A stretch of DNA of 64,000 nt, from positions 2,770,577-2,834,576 of the forward strand of contig OX638323.1 in assembly GCA_951812715.1 (NCBI GenBank). The letters run 5' to 3'. The translations under genes were made by a program, and so were the position numbers. This document shows positions 9,095 through 17,745 of this stretch, piece after piece. The first letter of the stretch is position 1. Every line of letters begins with the position of its first letter. A model generated the notes under the pieces. It was not told the origin of the DNA. It searched no databases and saw only the letters and a list, made by a program, of their open reading frames with translations. This DNA comes from an uncultured Pseudohongiella sp. GTDB lineage: Bacteria; Pseudomonadota; Gammaproteobacteria; Pseudomonadales; Pseudohongiellaceae.

Positions 9095-10474
9095 ATGAAG
9101 TCGAAAAATCCGGAAGCGCTAGAGCCTGTCGATCTCAAGCGCAGGAGCTTGCTGGCGGCGGCGCCGGCATTCATGATCGTGCCCCGCTATGTGCTTGGCG
9201 GCCAGGGATTCATTGCGCCGAGTGACCGGCTCAATATCGCGGCGGTGGGCGCCGGCGGCAGGGGCAGCTCGAATATCCGTGAAGTTGCCCATGAGAACAT
9301 CTACGCGATTTGCGATATGGACGACGAGCGGCTGGCGGCGACGCTGGCGGAAGAATTCGCCGAACCGTTCCGGGATCGGGCGAAAACCTATCGCGATTAC
9401 CGGCGCATGCTGGACGGCAATCCGGAAATCGACGCAGTGCTGATCAACACGCCGGATCATATGCATGCGCCCATCGCCGCTCATGCCATGGACCTCGGCA
9501 AACATTTGTACGTGGAAAAGCCGCTGTGCCACACCGTTGCCGAGGCCCGCTTCCTGGCCCGGCGCGCACGGGAAACCAATGTCGTCACGCAAATGGGCAA
9601 TCAGGGCCACGCTGAGGAAGGCGCCCGGGTCATCAACGAATGGGTGGCTTCCGGCGAACTCGGCGAGATCCGCGAAGTGCATTGCTGGACCAATCGTCCG
9701 ATCTGGCCCCAGGGCGCCGCGCGCCCGGCAGGCAGCGCCGCTATTCCAACAACGCTCGACTGGGATCTCTGGCTCGGCGCGGCGCCGACTCGCCCTTATC
9801 TCGACCAAACGTATCATCCATTCAACTGGCGCGGCTGGGCCGATTTCGGCACCGGCGCCGTCGGCGACATGGGCGCGCATATCATCGACCATCCCTACTG
9901 GGCTTTGGGGCTGGACTTGCCACAGCGAATCAGCGCCAGTTCGACTCGCTGGGGCGAGAATTACGAGAGTTTCCCGCTGGCTTCAAAGATTCATTTCGAG
10001 TTCGCGGCGACAGCGGCAAGGCTGGCGGTAAAGTTGACCTGGTATGACGGCGGACTGCTGCCCGAGCGCCCCGCCGAACTCGAAAACGGCAGACAGCTTG
10101 GCGAAAACGGTGGCGGCGCAATCATTGTCGGCGAACGGAAAACCCTGATGCATGGCGTGTATGGCCGCGATCCGGTGCTGATTCCCGAATCGGTGCACAT
10201 GCAAACGCCGCCGCCGCCGCGGACTTTGGCTCGCTCCAACGGCATCTACCAGGAGTGGATCGACGCCATCAAGGACCGTTCCAAGGTCACAACTTCCGAT
10301 TTCGAATACGCCGGACTACTCACCGAGACCATGCTGTTGGGCAATATCGCGGTGCGTCAGGCCGATGCGCACAAGGTGCTCGAATATGACGGCGCGGCGA
10401 TGCGTTTTACCAACGACGATGCCGCGAACGCCTTGCTGGACAAGGAATATCGACCCGGGTTCGGCCTATCCTAA
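9095..10474 (+). CDS. Tat-exported Gfo/Idh/MocA family oxidoreductase
   Basis: A 459-residue NAD(P)-binding oxidoreductase. The N-terminus carries KRRSLLAAAPAFMIVPRYV, a twin-Arg/hydrophobic export signal. The Rossmann loop is AAVGAGGRGSSNI near residue 50, and the sugar-oxidoreductase motif EKPLCHTVAEAR follows near residue 142. Gfo/Idh proteins of this secreted subtype are commonly found beside DUF1080 and GMC dehydrogenase genes and act on sugars or ketosugars with a tightly held cofactor. It begins the + strand cluster that continues with the GMC enzyme 52 bases downstream. A GGGGAG site precedes the ATG. Confidence 0.88.
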   Translation: MKSKNPEALEPVDLKRRSLLAAAPAFMIVPRYVLGGQGFIAPSDRLNIAAVGAGGRGSSNIREVAHENIYAICDMDDERLAATLAEEFAEPFRDRAKTYRDYRRMLDGNPEIDAVLINTPDHMHAPIAAHAMDLGKHLYVEKPLCHTVAEARFLARRARETNVVTQMGNQGHAEEGARVINEWVASGELGEIREVHCWTNRPIWPQGAARPAGSAAIPTTLDWDLWLGAAPTRPYLDQTYHPFNWRGWADFGTGAVGDMGAHIIDHPYWALGLDLPQRISASSTRWGENYESFPLASKIHFEFAATAARLAVKLTWYDGGLLPERPAELENGRQLGENGGGAIIVGERKTLMHGVYGRDPVLIPESVHMQTPPPPRTLARSNGIYQEWIDAIKDRSKVTTSDFEYAGLLTETMLLGNIAVRQADAHKVLEYDGAAMRFTNDDAANALLDKEYRPGFGLS

Positions 10475-10526
10475 GCGCCAACGAACTAAACAAGCGTCCC
10501 TTGCCGAATGAACGCGAGCGAAGTAC

Positions 10527-12236
10527 ATGAGTTCCAGCGAACAATATGACGCCATCGTCGTCGGGTCCGGCGCCGGCGGCGGCATGGCCACCTGGCGGCT
10601 GGCCCAGGCCGGGCTGCGGGTAGCGTTGGTGGAAGCCGGCCCCTGGTACGACCCGGCCGACGACAGCCAGCGCACCCAGTTTCGCTATCCCTGGGAATCG
10701 CCGCGCCGGGGCGCCAGCACGCGGCTGCGCCCTTTCGGTGACTTCAACGCCTGCATCGGCGGCTGGGAACTCGACGGCGAACCCTTCACCACGGCGCCAG
10801 ACACGGATTTCATGTGGTGGCGGGCGCGGATGCTCGGCGGCAGAACCAACCACTGGGGCCGGATTTCCCTGCGCTTCGGGCCGCTTGACTTCAAGCGGAG
10901 CGACGTCGACGGGCTGGGCGACAATTGGCCCATCGGCTATGAAGACGTCAAGCCGTATTACGACCAGGTCGACAAGCTGATCGGCGTTTTCGGCACCAAC
11001 GAGGGCCTGCCGAACGATCCGGATGGCTATTTCCTGCCACCGCCCAAACCGCGCCTGCACGAGTTGTATTACATCCGCGGCGCGCGCAAGGCCGGCGTGC
11101 CCGTGTATCCTTCGCGCCTGTCGATTCTCACCAAGCGCATCAACAACGACCGGGGCATATGCGTCTATTGCCGCCAATGCAGTCGCGCCTGCGCCCTGCA
11201 CGCGGATTTTTCTTCCAGCATGGTGCTGATATATCCGGCGGTGGCCACCGGCAGGGTCGATGTTTTTACCAATACCATGGTGCGCAAAGTGGATACCGGC
11301 GCCGACGGCCGCGCCACCGGCGTTTCCTGCATTGACCGCGGCAACCGGCGGGAACTGCGCATCAATGGCCGCAGTGTGGTGCTCGCCGCTTCGGCCTGCG
11401 GCAGCGCGCGCATTCTGTTGAACTCGATCAGCGCACGGCACTCGTCCGGACTCGGCAACAGCAGCGGCCATGTGGGCCGCTATCTGCACGATTCCACCGG
11501 CGCTAGCCGCGCGGCTTTCCTGCCGGAACTGATGGACCGGGACATCTACAACGAGGATGGCGTCGGCGGCATGCATGTGTACACGCCCTGGTGGCTGGAA
11601 GGCGCCAATCTCGATTTCGCCCGCGGCTATCATCTCGAGATCGGCGGCGGCATGGGTATGCCATCCTACGGTTTCGGTTTCGCCGCGAATCAATACAACG
11701 AGTTTCTCGGGCAGCGGGTTGGCGGCTACGGCAATGGACTGCGCGACGATGTCCGCCGTTTCTACGGCTCGCGCCTGAGCATCGCCTGCCGCGGCGAAAG
11801 CGTTCCCCAATACGGCAATTATTGCGAACTCGACCCAAGCGTGGTCGATGAATGGGGCATTCCGGTGCTGCGATTCAACTATCGCTGGACCGATCAGGAA
11901 ATCAACCAGGCCCGCCACATGCAGGACACCATGGAAGAATTGCTCGAAGCGTCGGGAGGCATCCTGCTCGGCAGCAAACCCGGCCCGGAACGCCAATACG
12001 GTCTGACCCAGCCCGGCGAGATCATCCACGAGGTCGGCACCACGCGCATGGGCGACGATCCCGCCACTTCGGTCACCAATCGCTACGGACAATTGCACGA
12101 CGCCGACAACGTGTTCGTCGCGGATGCTGGCACTTTTGTCTCCCAGGCAGACAAGAATCCAACCTGGACGATTCTCTCCCTCGCCTGGCGCACCAGCGAC
12201 TACATCATCGAACAGATGCGGCAGCGGAACCTGTAA
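10527..12236 (+). CDS. GMC-family FAD dehydrogenase, large subunit with Cys cluster
   Basis: A 569-residue flavoprotein. The dinucleotide fold is VVGSGAGGGMATWRLAQAG near residue 11, and the C-terminal GMC segment has VADAGTFVSQADKNPTW. In the middle, CVYCRQCSRAC near residues 212-222 offers four closely spaced cysteines, like the iron-sulfur-bearing large subunits of bacterial glucose and glucoside-3-dehydrogenases. Its partner, a gluconate 2-dehydrogenase subunit 3-type protein, starts 3 bases after the stop. Together they would oxidise a sugar or glycoside at the periplasmic face, carried out on the Tat signal of the small subunit. No cytochrome c subunit is adjacent. Confidence 0.87.
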   Translation: MSSSEQYDAIVVGSGAGGGMATWRLAQAGLRVALVEAGPWYDPADDSQRTQFRYPWESPRRGASTRLRPFGDFNACIGGWELDGEPFTTAPDTDFMWWRARMLGGRTNHWGRISLRFGPLDFKRSDVDGLGDNWPIGYEDVKPYYDQVDKLIGVFGTNEGLPNDPDGYFLPPPKPRLHELYYIRGARKAGVPVYPSRLSILTKRINNDRGICVYCRQCSRACALHADFSSSMVLIYPAVATGRVDVFTNTMVRKVDTGADGRATGVSCIDRGNRRELRINGRSVVLAASACGSARILLNSISARHSSGLGNSSGHVGRYLHDSTGASRAAFLPELMDRDIYNEDGVGGMHVYTPWWLEGANLDFARGYHLEIGGGMGMPSYGFGFAANQYNEFLGQRVGGYGNGLRDDVRRFYGSRLSIACRGESVPQYGNYCELDPSVVDEWGIPVLRFNYRWTDQEINQARHMQDTMEELLEASGGILLGSKPGPERQYGLTQPGEIIHEVGTTRMGDDPATSVTNRYGQLHDADNVFVADAGTFVSQADKNPTWTILSLAWRTSDYIIEQMRQRNL

Positions 12237-12239
12237 GCC

Positions 12240-12950
12240 ATGAACATGAACCGTCGCGAGACCCTGAAATCATTGCTGCTGGCGCCACTCGCCGCGGGCG
12301 CCGCCGCGACCGCGGGCTGCGCTTCCGGCGCGCGGGTGAGCTGGACCGAACTGCCGCGGGAATATTCCTACGGCCGCACCGAGGCCGAACAGCAGCGTGA
12401 TCGTGAACTGTTCGCCGAGAGCTGGTTCAGCGAGCACGAACTCGTCACGATAGCCGTCCTTTGCGACATCATCCTGCCTTCGGATCATGCCAACGGCGGC
12501 GCCCTTGACGCGGGGTTGCCGGATTTCGTGGAGTTCATCGTCAAGGATCGAGAGAACCTGAAACTGCCGGTGCGGGGTGGGATCGCCTGGCTCGACAGTT
12601 ACGCCGTCAACGAGTTCGGTGCGGATTTCGTCAATATCGACGAGCCCCAGCGGCTTGCGATCTGCGACCGCATTGCCTGGACCGATGTGGAAGATCCCGT
12701 GTTGCGGCCGGGGATCCGCTTCTTCTCGCTGATGCGCGATCTGACCCTGACCGGCTACTATACTACCGAGCAGGGCTTGCTGGACCTTGGCTACCAGGGA
12801 AATGTGGCCAACGTCTGGGACGGCGTGCCGGCGGAAGTGCTCGCGCGTCACGGCCTGCAATACGAGCCGGAGTGGCTCGACAAATGCGTAGATCAGTCCC
12901 GGCGCGATATCATTGCGACCTGGGACGATGAAATGAACCTTACTAGTTGA
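12240..12950 (+). CDS. Gluconate 2-dehydrogenase subunit 3-type small subunit, Tat signal
   Basis: A 236-residue protein starting NMNRRETLKSLLLAPLAAGA, a twin-arginine signal, followed by AAATAGC that could also be a lipobox. The body (EHELVTIAVLCDIILPSD, then PDFVEFIVKD) matches the subunit 3 family that escorts the GMC large subunit through the Tat pathway. The known LacC/thuA-like glucoside 3-dehydrogenase gamma subunits have this design. It ends only 7 bases before the end of the convergent PIN gene, so the AT-rich cassette begins directly at its 3' end. Confidence 0.87.
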   Translation: MNMNRRETLKSLLLAPLAAGAAATAGCASGARVSWTELPREYSYGRTEAEQQRDRELFAESWFSEHELVTIAVLCDIILPSDHANGGALDAGLPDFVEFIVKDRENLKLPVRGGIAWLDSYAVNEFGADFVNIDEPQRLAICDRIAWTDVEDPVLRPGIRFFSLMRDLTLTGYYTTEQGLLDLGYQGNVANVWDGVPAEVLARHGLQYEPEWLDKCVDQSRRDIIATWDDEMNLTS

Positions 12951-12956
12951 TAGGAA

Positions 12957-13406
12957 TTAATTCTTGATACTGCTACAAGCACTTTTCGTTAACAGATGAG
13001 ATTGTCGTTGATCAGAATAAATTTTGCCTCTAGGATTATCTATAATTTTCTTGTTCCTAAAATCGTCCCGGAGATTCTTGTCTCTGCTGTAGAGAATTCT
13101 CGCTCCACTATACCTGGCCAAGGCGAGAACATGAGGATCATCAGACTTTAGGTTTCCGCCATTTTTCAAATAGCCCTCATCTTCTCCAAAAATTGCTGCT
13201 GGAACCAGCTTTGCGATACCCGCTTGAGCGTAAGACATTAATTTAATTCGATTATTTCTGGAAACTTCGCTAGCAAACTTTCCGTCCGTTGAATAAACGA
13301 GTTGTCCACCCTTTTTTAAAAGCCAATTCCGAATTGGTGCTACTTCTTCGTTTGTAGGTTCCGCTAAAAAAATACTCAATACGTTAGTGTCGACTAATAT
13401 GCACAT
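12957..13406 (-). CDS. PIN-domain protein partnered with an ATPase
   Basis: A 149-residue protein starting MCILVDTNVLSIFLAEP, the first PIN acidic site. DDPHVLALARYSGARILYSRD near residues 91-111 supplies the later acidic cluster typical of PIN ribonucleases. The tail is basic. It lies 9 bases downstream of the ATPase stop on the same strand, so the two form one operon. No VapB-like antitoxin is present; the ATPase occupies that place. Base composition is strikingly AT-rich compared with the genes on both sides, which indicates horizontal transfer. Predicted role: the effector nuclease, held or triggered by the ATPase. This is inference. Confidence 0.8.
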   Translation of the reverse strand: MCILVDTNVLSIFLAEPTNEEVAPIRNWLLKKGGQLVYSTDGKFASEVSRNNRIKLMSYAQAGIAKLVPAAIFGEDEGYLKNGGNLKSDDPHVLALARYSGARILYSRDKNLRDDFRNKKIIDNPRGKIYSDQRQSHLLTKSACSSIKN

Positions 13407-13415
13407 TGGTATAGA

Positions 13416-14780
13416 TTAGTCATCAAATCCTAACAAGAGGTCTGTTTCTCGCAAAAAGAAAGATCTGTAACCTTGGGGTGCACCTAGCAAATTTCCATGC
13501 TCATCTACGGAAATATTGTTTAATGTTACGGTATTACCTTTGGGCTCAAAATATATAATTGATACATCCTCTGGCTTTAAGAGGCCTTGACGCACGGAAA
13601 TACGAATCCTGTCAATAACAAAATCACTGTGAGTTTCTATCAGAAAACGGCTTTTTCTTTTCTTGACCAGCTTAACAAACAGGCTAGCCAACTCCGCTTG
13701 CCCCTTGGGATGTAAATGAACTTCAGGCTGTTGTAATAGAAATGTGCGATGATTATACGCAGCTTGCCCGGTGCCACGCCGCATTTTTTGGTCTGCTAGC
13801 AATTTGACTAATATAGGCAAACTTTGGCTGACGCCGTAGCCGACGTCCATCATATTTACATGTGGACCTGTTTGGACTTTGACTTGTAATTGAAAAGGGT
13901 CACTAATCTGTTTGCCGTGTCGCTTTACTTTTATGTCCGAAAACAGCCCAGATCCTGCTCCAAATTCAACTAGATCATCATGAAGAGATTGCCACCTTGA
14001 TGTTTGAAGATGATGCAACTTCATCATGAACAATGGTGTGTCATCGCCCTCAGGACTTTCATCCGGTCCAATTGGATCATATGTGCGCCTAGGTTTTGCC
14101 CGTAACGGTGCGATAGACACCAAATCTGACCTCAATGGATATCCAAAATCTATTCGATTTGGGCGATGTCTAAAGTCAGTTTCTAGGTCGATTTTTAACA
14201 ATTCTTGGATATATTTAATGATCGGTCCGGCTTCAGGGAAGTCTTTCTCCGCAATTTTGCTGCCCAATAGCCAATCCAATTGAAACTGTGCAATCTCGAA
14301 GGGTATTCCTATTTCAACTTGTTTGCCTGGGATAGAAATGCTAGTTAGCCCATTTCCACTTTGACTAATCTTGATATGATGGTCAGGAGGAAATTTGTAA
14401 AGAATTGATGCTGTGACGGGTTGCGATCCGTATTCGTGAAATCCCATCACATATTCTTCAGGAGTATGTGGCCTTTCTGAATTATTTAGTTTAATACCAA
14501 GTTCAAACTCATCTATCCGCCCACTCGGGCCTCGTCTTGAGCGCACAATGTCTCGGAATGATCCCATTGAAAATGGTTCTTGATTGAAATTGGGTGCGGA
14601 ACCATAGCTGCGTCGGCGAAGCCGAGACAACATTTGATGCACTACATCGAAACATCCAAGAAACGTACTTTTTCCTGTGCTGTTTTCCCCAATCAGCAAA
14701 GTAATTGGACTTAACCGTCCCCGCTGCTCTCCTTGAAAGCATCGCACATCTCTAAGAATCAATTCTTCCGGATGAATCAT
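13416..14780 (-). CDS. OLD-like AAA ATPase with DUF3696-type C-terminus
   Basis: A 454-residue ABC/SMC-type ATPase. Walker A GENSTGKS is near residue 31. The C-terminal half has LLQQPEVHLHPKGQAELA near residue 348, the Walker B/D-loop form of OLD/DUF3696 proteins, and FLIETHSDFVIDRIRI near residue 380, the H-loop. Such ATPases sit in several anti-phage or toxin-like systems with a nuclease partner (TOPRIM in PARIS, HNH in Septu). Here the partner is a PIN protein. Strongly AT-rich codon use. The gene and its partner are on the opposite strand to the sugar cluster they split. No OLD-type TOPRIM domain is visible. Confidence 0.85.
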   Translation of the reverse strand: MIHPEELILRDVRCFQGEQRGRLSPITLLIGENSTGKSTFLGCFDVVHQMLSRLRRRSYGSAPNFNQEPFSMGSFRDIVRSRRGPSGRIDEFELGIKLNNSERPHTPEEYVMGFHEYGSQPVTASILYKFPPDHHIKISQSGNGLTSISIPGKQVEIGIPFEIAQFQLDWLLGSKIAEKDFPEAGPIIKYIQELLKIDLETDFRHRPNRIDFGYPLRSDLVSIAPLRAKPRRTYDPIGPDESPEGDDTPLFMMKLHHLQTSRWQSLHDDLVEFGAGSGLFSDIKVKRHGKQISDPFQLQVKVQTGPHVNMMDVGYGVSQSLPILVKLLADQKMRRGTGQAAYNHRTFLLQQPEVHLHPKGQAELASLFVKLVKKRKSRFLIETHSDFVIDRIRISVRQGLLKPEDVSIIYFEPKGNTVTLNNISVDEHGNLLGAPQGYRSFFLRETDLLLGFDD

Positions 14781-15002
14781 TTCTTACGTCGCAGCCTACA
14801 TGTTTTGGTAATATGAAACCCAATCTGTTGTAGAGTTACGTCAATTTGTCCTATGCTACTATCGAAAATTAACGCTGCTCACGTTCAGCGTCACGTCGTC
14901 TGACGCATTTGGCGAAGTTAGCAGGAGTCAACGAAGAACTCCAGTTATCGGAAAGATTTAGCCAAATTTCGGCTAAAACTCTATACTCGGAGATTGAATA
15001 CG

Positions 15003-15758
15003 ATGAAAAAACTGATACTTGCCTTTGCCGCTCTTGCCGCGGCCCCCGTGATCGCGCTGGGCGCGGAAAATCGGGAAATCTGGGAACCCGAACCACAACT
15101 GGTGAGCGCCCCGGGCAACGGCGCGCCGCCATCGGATGCGATCGTGCTGTTCGATGGTTCGGATCTCGACCAATGGATGCGCATCGAGGACGGCGAACCC
15201 GCGCGCTGGCAAATTGCCGACGGCGCGGCCACGGTAACCCCCGGCAGCGGCTCGATCCGCACCCGCGAGTCGTTCGGCAGCATGCAATTGCACCTGGAAT
15301 GGCGTCCGACCGACGTCATCAGCGGCAGCAGCCAGAGCCGGGGCAATAGCGGCGTCTTCCTGCACGGGCTGTTCGAGGTGCAGATTCTCGACAGTTGGGA
15401 AAATCCGACCTATATCAACGGTCAGGCCGGATCTATCTATCTGCAATCGCCGCCACTGGTCAACGCGGCGCGGCGGCCGGGCGAATGGCAAAGTTACGAT
15501 ATCGTCTTCACGGCGCCGGTGTTCGAACAGGACGAACTCGTCTCACCGGCCTGGGTGACGGTATTCCACAATGGCGTGCTGGTGCAGAACAACGTGCGGC
15601 TGGCCGGCGCCACTTTCACTCCCGAACCCGTCTACGAAGCGCAATGCGCGCCCTATCCCAGCGAGCAATTGCAGGACTGCACCGGAAAAATGCCGCTGAG
15701 CCTTCAGGACCATGGCCAGGTCGTGTCCTTCCGAAATATCTGGCTGCGGGAACTGTAG
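15003..15758 (+). CDS. Secreted DUF1080 (3-keto-disaccharide hydrolase-like) protein
   Basis: A 251-residue protein starting at ATG 15003 with GGAG ten bases upstream. Signal peptide MKKLILAFAALAAAPVIALG. The mature part shows the concanavalin-like DUF1080 pattern: AIVLFDGSDLDQWM, FGSMQLHLEWRP, SRGNSGVFLHGLFEVQILDSW and SLQDHGQVVSFRNIWLREL. DUF1080 proteins cleave or bind 3-keto-glycosides in the periplasm. This fits the GMC dehydrogenase and Gfo/Idh protein upstream, from which the gene is separated only by the ATPase-PIN cassette. Confidence 0.87.
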   Translation: MKKLILAFAALAAAPVIALGAENREIWEPEPQLVSAPGNGAPPSDAIVLFDGSDLDQWMRIEDGEPARWQIADGAATVTPGSGSIRTRESFGSMQLHLEWRPTDVISGSSQSRGNSGVFLHGLFEVQILDSWENPTYINGQAGSIYLQSPPLVNAARRPGEWQSYDIVFTAPVFEQDELVSPAWVTVFHNGVLVQNNVRLAGATFTPEPVYEAQCAPYPSEQLQDCTGKMPLSLQDHGQVVSFRNIWLREL

Positions 15759-15768
15759 GAAGTTGCCC

Positions 15769-17157
15769 ATGGCTTTCGCATCGCGGCAGTCGCGGCGCGC
15801 CGCGCCGGAGTCCGTGCGCCGCCGGCTCCGGAACGCGGGCATCCTGCTGGCGCTGCTGTATCTGCCGCTCGCAAAAGCCGCCGTTCCACCCCTGAGCGAA
15901 ATCGGCTCCTACCCGGCGCCCGATGACTTCGGCAGCCTGCATTTCTATCTGGTGACAATTGATGTCGGAAATCGGCTCTGGGACAACTTCGGCCATACCG
16001 CATTGCGCGTGCGTGACGACGCCACCGGCGCTGACGTGCTGTTCAACTGGGGCGGGTTCGACGCCAGCGGCGGCATGCTCAGATTCGGCCTGCGCTTCTT
16101 CCTCGGAGATATGAACTATCGTCTGTTCACGGTCCCGACCGAGCAGGCTTTTGCACAATATCGGGAAGAGGAAAGAACGATCTGGGAGGATCGCATTAAC
16201 CTTAATAGCGCGGAGAAAGCCAGACTGTACCATCGGCTGATGTGGAATCTGGAGCCGGACAACCTGGTCTACGCCTACGACTATTTCCAGGACAACTGCA
16301 CCACCCGCCTGCGCGACTATCTCGACGAAGCGCTGGAAGGCAGATTGAGCGGCCACTTTACCGAAATGACCGAAATCACCTACCGGCAGGTGATAAGGTC
16401 GCATTACGAATCGCTATCCGCGGTCGCCATGCTGCTCGACATTGGCATGAACAGCAATATCGACCGCGCCATGAGCGAGTGGGAAAACATGTTTCTGCCC
16501 TTGTCGCTGCGGCGGCGGCTATTGCAAATCGACAGTGACGTGGCGCTCGACGGCGAACGCTTGAAACTGTTGTCCGAATCCCGTGTTGTCGATGAATTCC
16601 CGCCGCCGCTCCGGCAATGGAATCCATTCCTGATTTTGGTGCTGATCCCGGCGTCCCTATCGCTCTGGCTGCTGTTGACCGCCCAAAAACCCCGCTACAG
16701 CCGCTTCATGGATGCTTCGCATAATCCGCGGCGGTCATCGCTTTCTCCCACGGGTTACCAGGTGCTTGGCGTGCTTTCCCTGTTCGGTTCCATTGTCAGC
16801 GGCATCCTGGGCTGTCTGATGCTAGGGAGCTGGTTCTGGTCCGGTCACGAGGATTTGCATCACAATTTCAATCTGTTGCTGTTCTGGCCCACCGATCTGT
16901 TCGGTATTGCCATTGCCCTGCGCTGGCTGTTCCTGAAATCACCCTGGACGCTGGATCGGTACAGCGCGCCCTATATAAACTATTATCTGCTGGCGCACGT
17001 GCTTGGCATTGCGGCTTACGTAATCATCGATTTCGGCGACCTGACCGATCAGGATTTATCCAACGTCATGAGTTGGCTGATCGCTCCGATGGCGCTGGTC
17101 ATTATAGTGATCTGGCTGCGGGGATTCCGGCGCGCGGAAAACGCCATCGTGCTCTAG
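15769..17157 (+). CDS. DUF4105 (Lnb-like N-terminal) membrane protein
   Basis: 462 residues from ATG 15769 (AGGAAG site), 10 bases after the DUF1080 stop. After an N-terminal hydrophobic segment the DUF4105 region has VTIDVGNRLWDNFGHTALRV and FQDNCTTRLRDYLDEAL, with conserved His and Cys suited to a papain/NlpC-like fold. The C-terminal 180 residues contain several hydrophobic helices (FLILVLIPASLSLWLLL, GVLSLFGSIVSGILGCLML, LAHVLGIAAYVIIDF). So an extracytoplasmic domain is followed by a membrane domain. Biochemical function is not known. Confidence 0.8.
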   Translation: MAFASRQSRRAAPESVRRRLRNAGILLALLYLPLAKAAVPPLSEIGSYPAPDDFGSLHFYLVTIDVGNRLWDNFGHTALRVRDDATGADVLFNWGGFDASGGMLRFGLRFFLGDMNYRLFTVPTEQAFAQYREEERTIWEDRINLNSAEKARLYHRLMWNLEPDNLVYAYDYFQDNCTTRLRDYLDEALEGRLSGHFTEMTEITYRQVIRSHYESLSAVAMLLDIGMNSNIDRAMSEWENMFLPLSLRRRLLQIDSDVALDGERLKLLSESRVVDEFPPPLRQWNPFLILVLIPASLSLWLLLTAQKPRYSRFMDASHNPRRSSLSPTGYQVLGVLSLFGSIVSGILGCLMLGSWFWSGHEDLHHNFNLLLFWPTDLFGIAIALRWLFLKSPWTLDRYSAPYINYYLLAHVLGIAAYVIIDFGDLTDQDLSNVMSWLIAPMALVIIVIWLRGFRRAENAIVL

Positions 17158-17745
17158 TGTCGCGTCATGCATCCCACGTTGCATCAGCGTTCACCGTTTG
17201 GCTCGCGGCGAGGCGCGTCCCGCCGGCAATGGCGAGCCCCATTGGCAAGGAGCGAACGGTTCGCGGAAGCGTCGACAGCGCACCACCGCGTCGTTGCAGC
17301 CCTGGGTTGATCGCCGGCTTCGATCCGATTCGCGACGAAGGTGAAGAATTCGTCAGGCGCCTCGCGGCGCATGGCGTGCCGGTGGAACATGAATTTTATT
17401 TCGACATGATCCACGGATTTGCGTCATTCGCCGGCGGCATTCCGGCCGACCTGGAGGCCGCCGCCGGATCCGCTGGCGGCGTTCGTTCAAGACCGATGCG
17501 GAGGCGGTTGCCGGATAGCGGCGGCGCGGCCTTGCGTTCCGGTCGCTACGCTCCCTCCACGCAAGGCCGGAGGGAGACATTTGAACTTTGGAGAAAAGGG
17601 GACATTTCTGCTTTGCTTTGACACCCGTAATCCACGCCTCGCGCCGGCTTCGCGCTCGTGATAACCTTGCAGCCCGGTACGGGCGTCGCGGCTACCACCG
17701 GGAGCGACGGGCCAAGGTCGGGAAAATCAGTTTGGGAGAACCGAA
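17158..17745. other. Intergenic region with remnants
   Basis: 588 bases with no intact gene. It holds an alpha/beta-hydrolase fragment (annotated separately), a GC-rich hairpin stretch around 17520-17575 and a phrase GGGGACATTTCTGCTTTG (17599-17616) that resembles sequence next to some insertion-sequence ends. No transposase is visible. Confidence 0.5.
17301..17460 (+). pseudogene. C-terminal fragment of an HSL-type alpha/beta hydrolase
   Basis: About 53 codons read PGLIAGFDPIRDEGEEFVRR, AAHGVPVEHEFYFDMIHGFA and SFAGGIPADLEA. AGFDPLRDEG with its catalytic Asp and MIHGF with its catalytic His are the C-terminal signature of hormone-sensitive-lipase-family esterases. The nucleophile half is absent, so this is a decayed remnant. 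Confidence 0.75.

Noticed and set aside
10407..12098. 563-codon minus-strand open frame
   Set aside because: It is the shadow of the GMC dehydrogenase gene in high-GC DNA; its translation is Arg/Ala/His-rich with no family motif. The same holds for the long minus frames at 1839-3149 and 21810-23693.
12957..13406. Calling the PIN gene an ordinary vapC
   Set aside because: No small antitoxin gene is adjacent; the 9-base linkage to the OLD-like ATPase and shared AT-rich composition make that pair the natural unit.
17073..17621. 182-codon open frame after the DUF4105 gene
   Set aside because: Only the 17301-17460 part resembles a protein family (C-terminal esterase); the remainder is a non-coding extension overlapping the previous gene.
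17560..17640. Possible insertion-sequence end
   Set aside because: The GGGGACATTTCT phrase recalls IS-adjacent sequence, but there is no inverted partner, no target duplication and no transposase frame.
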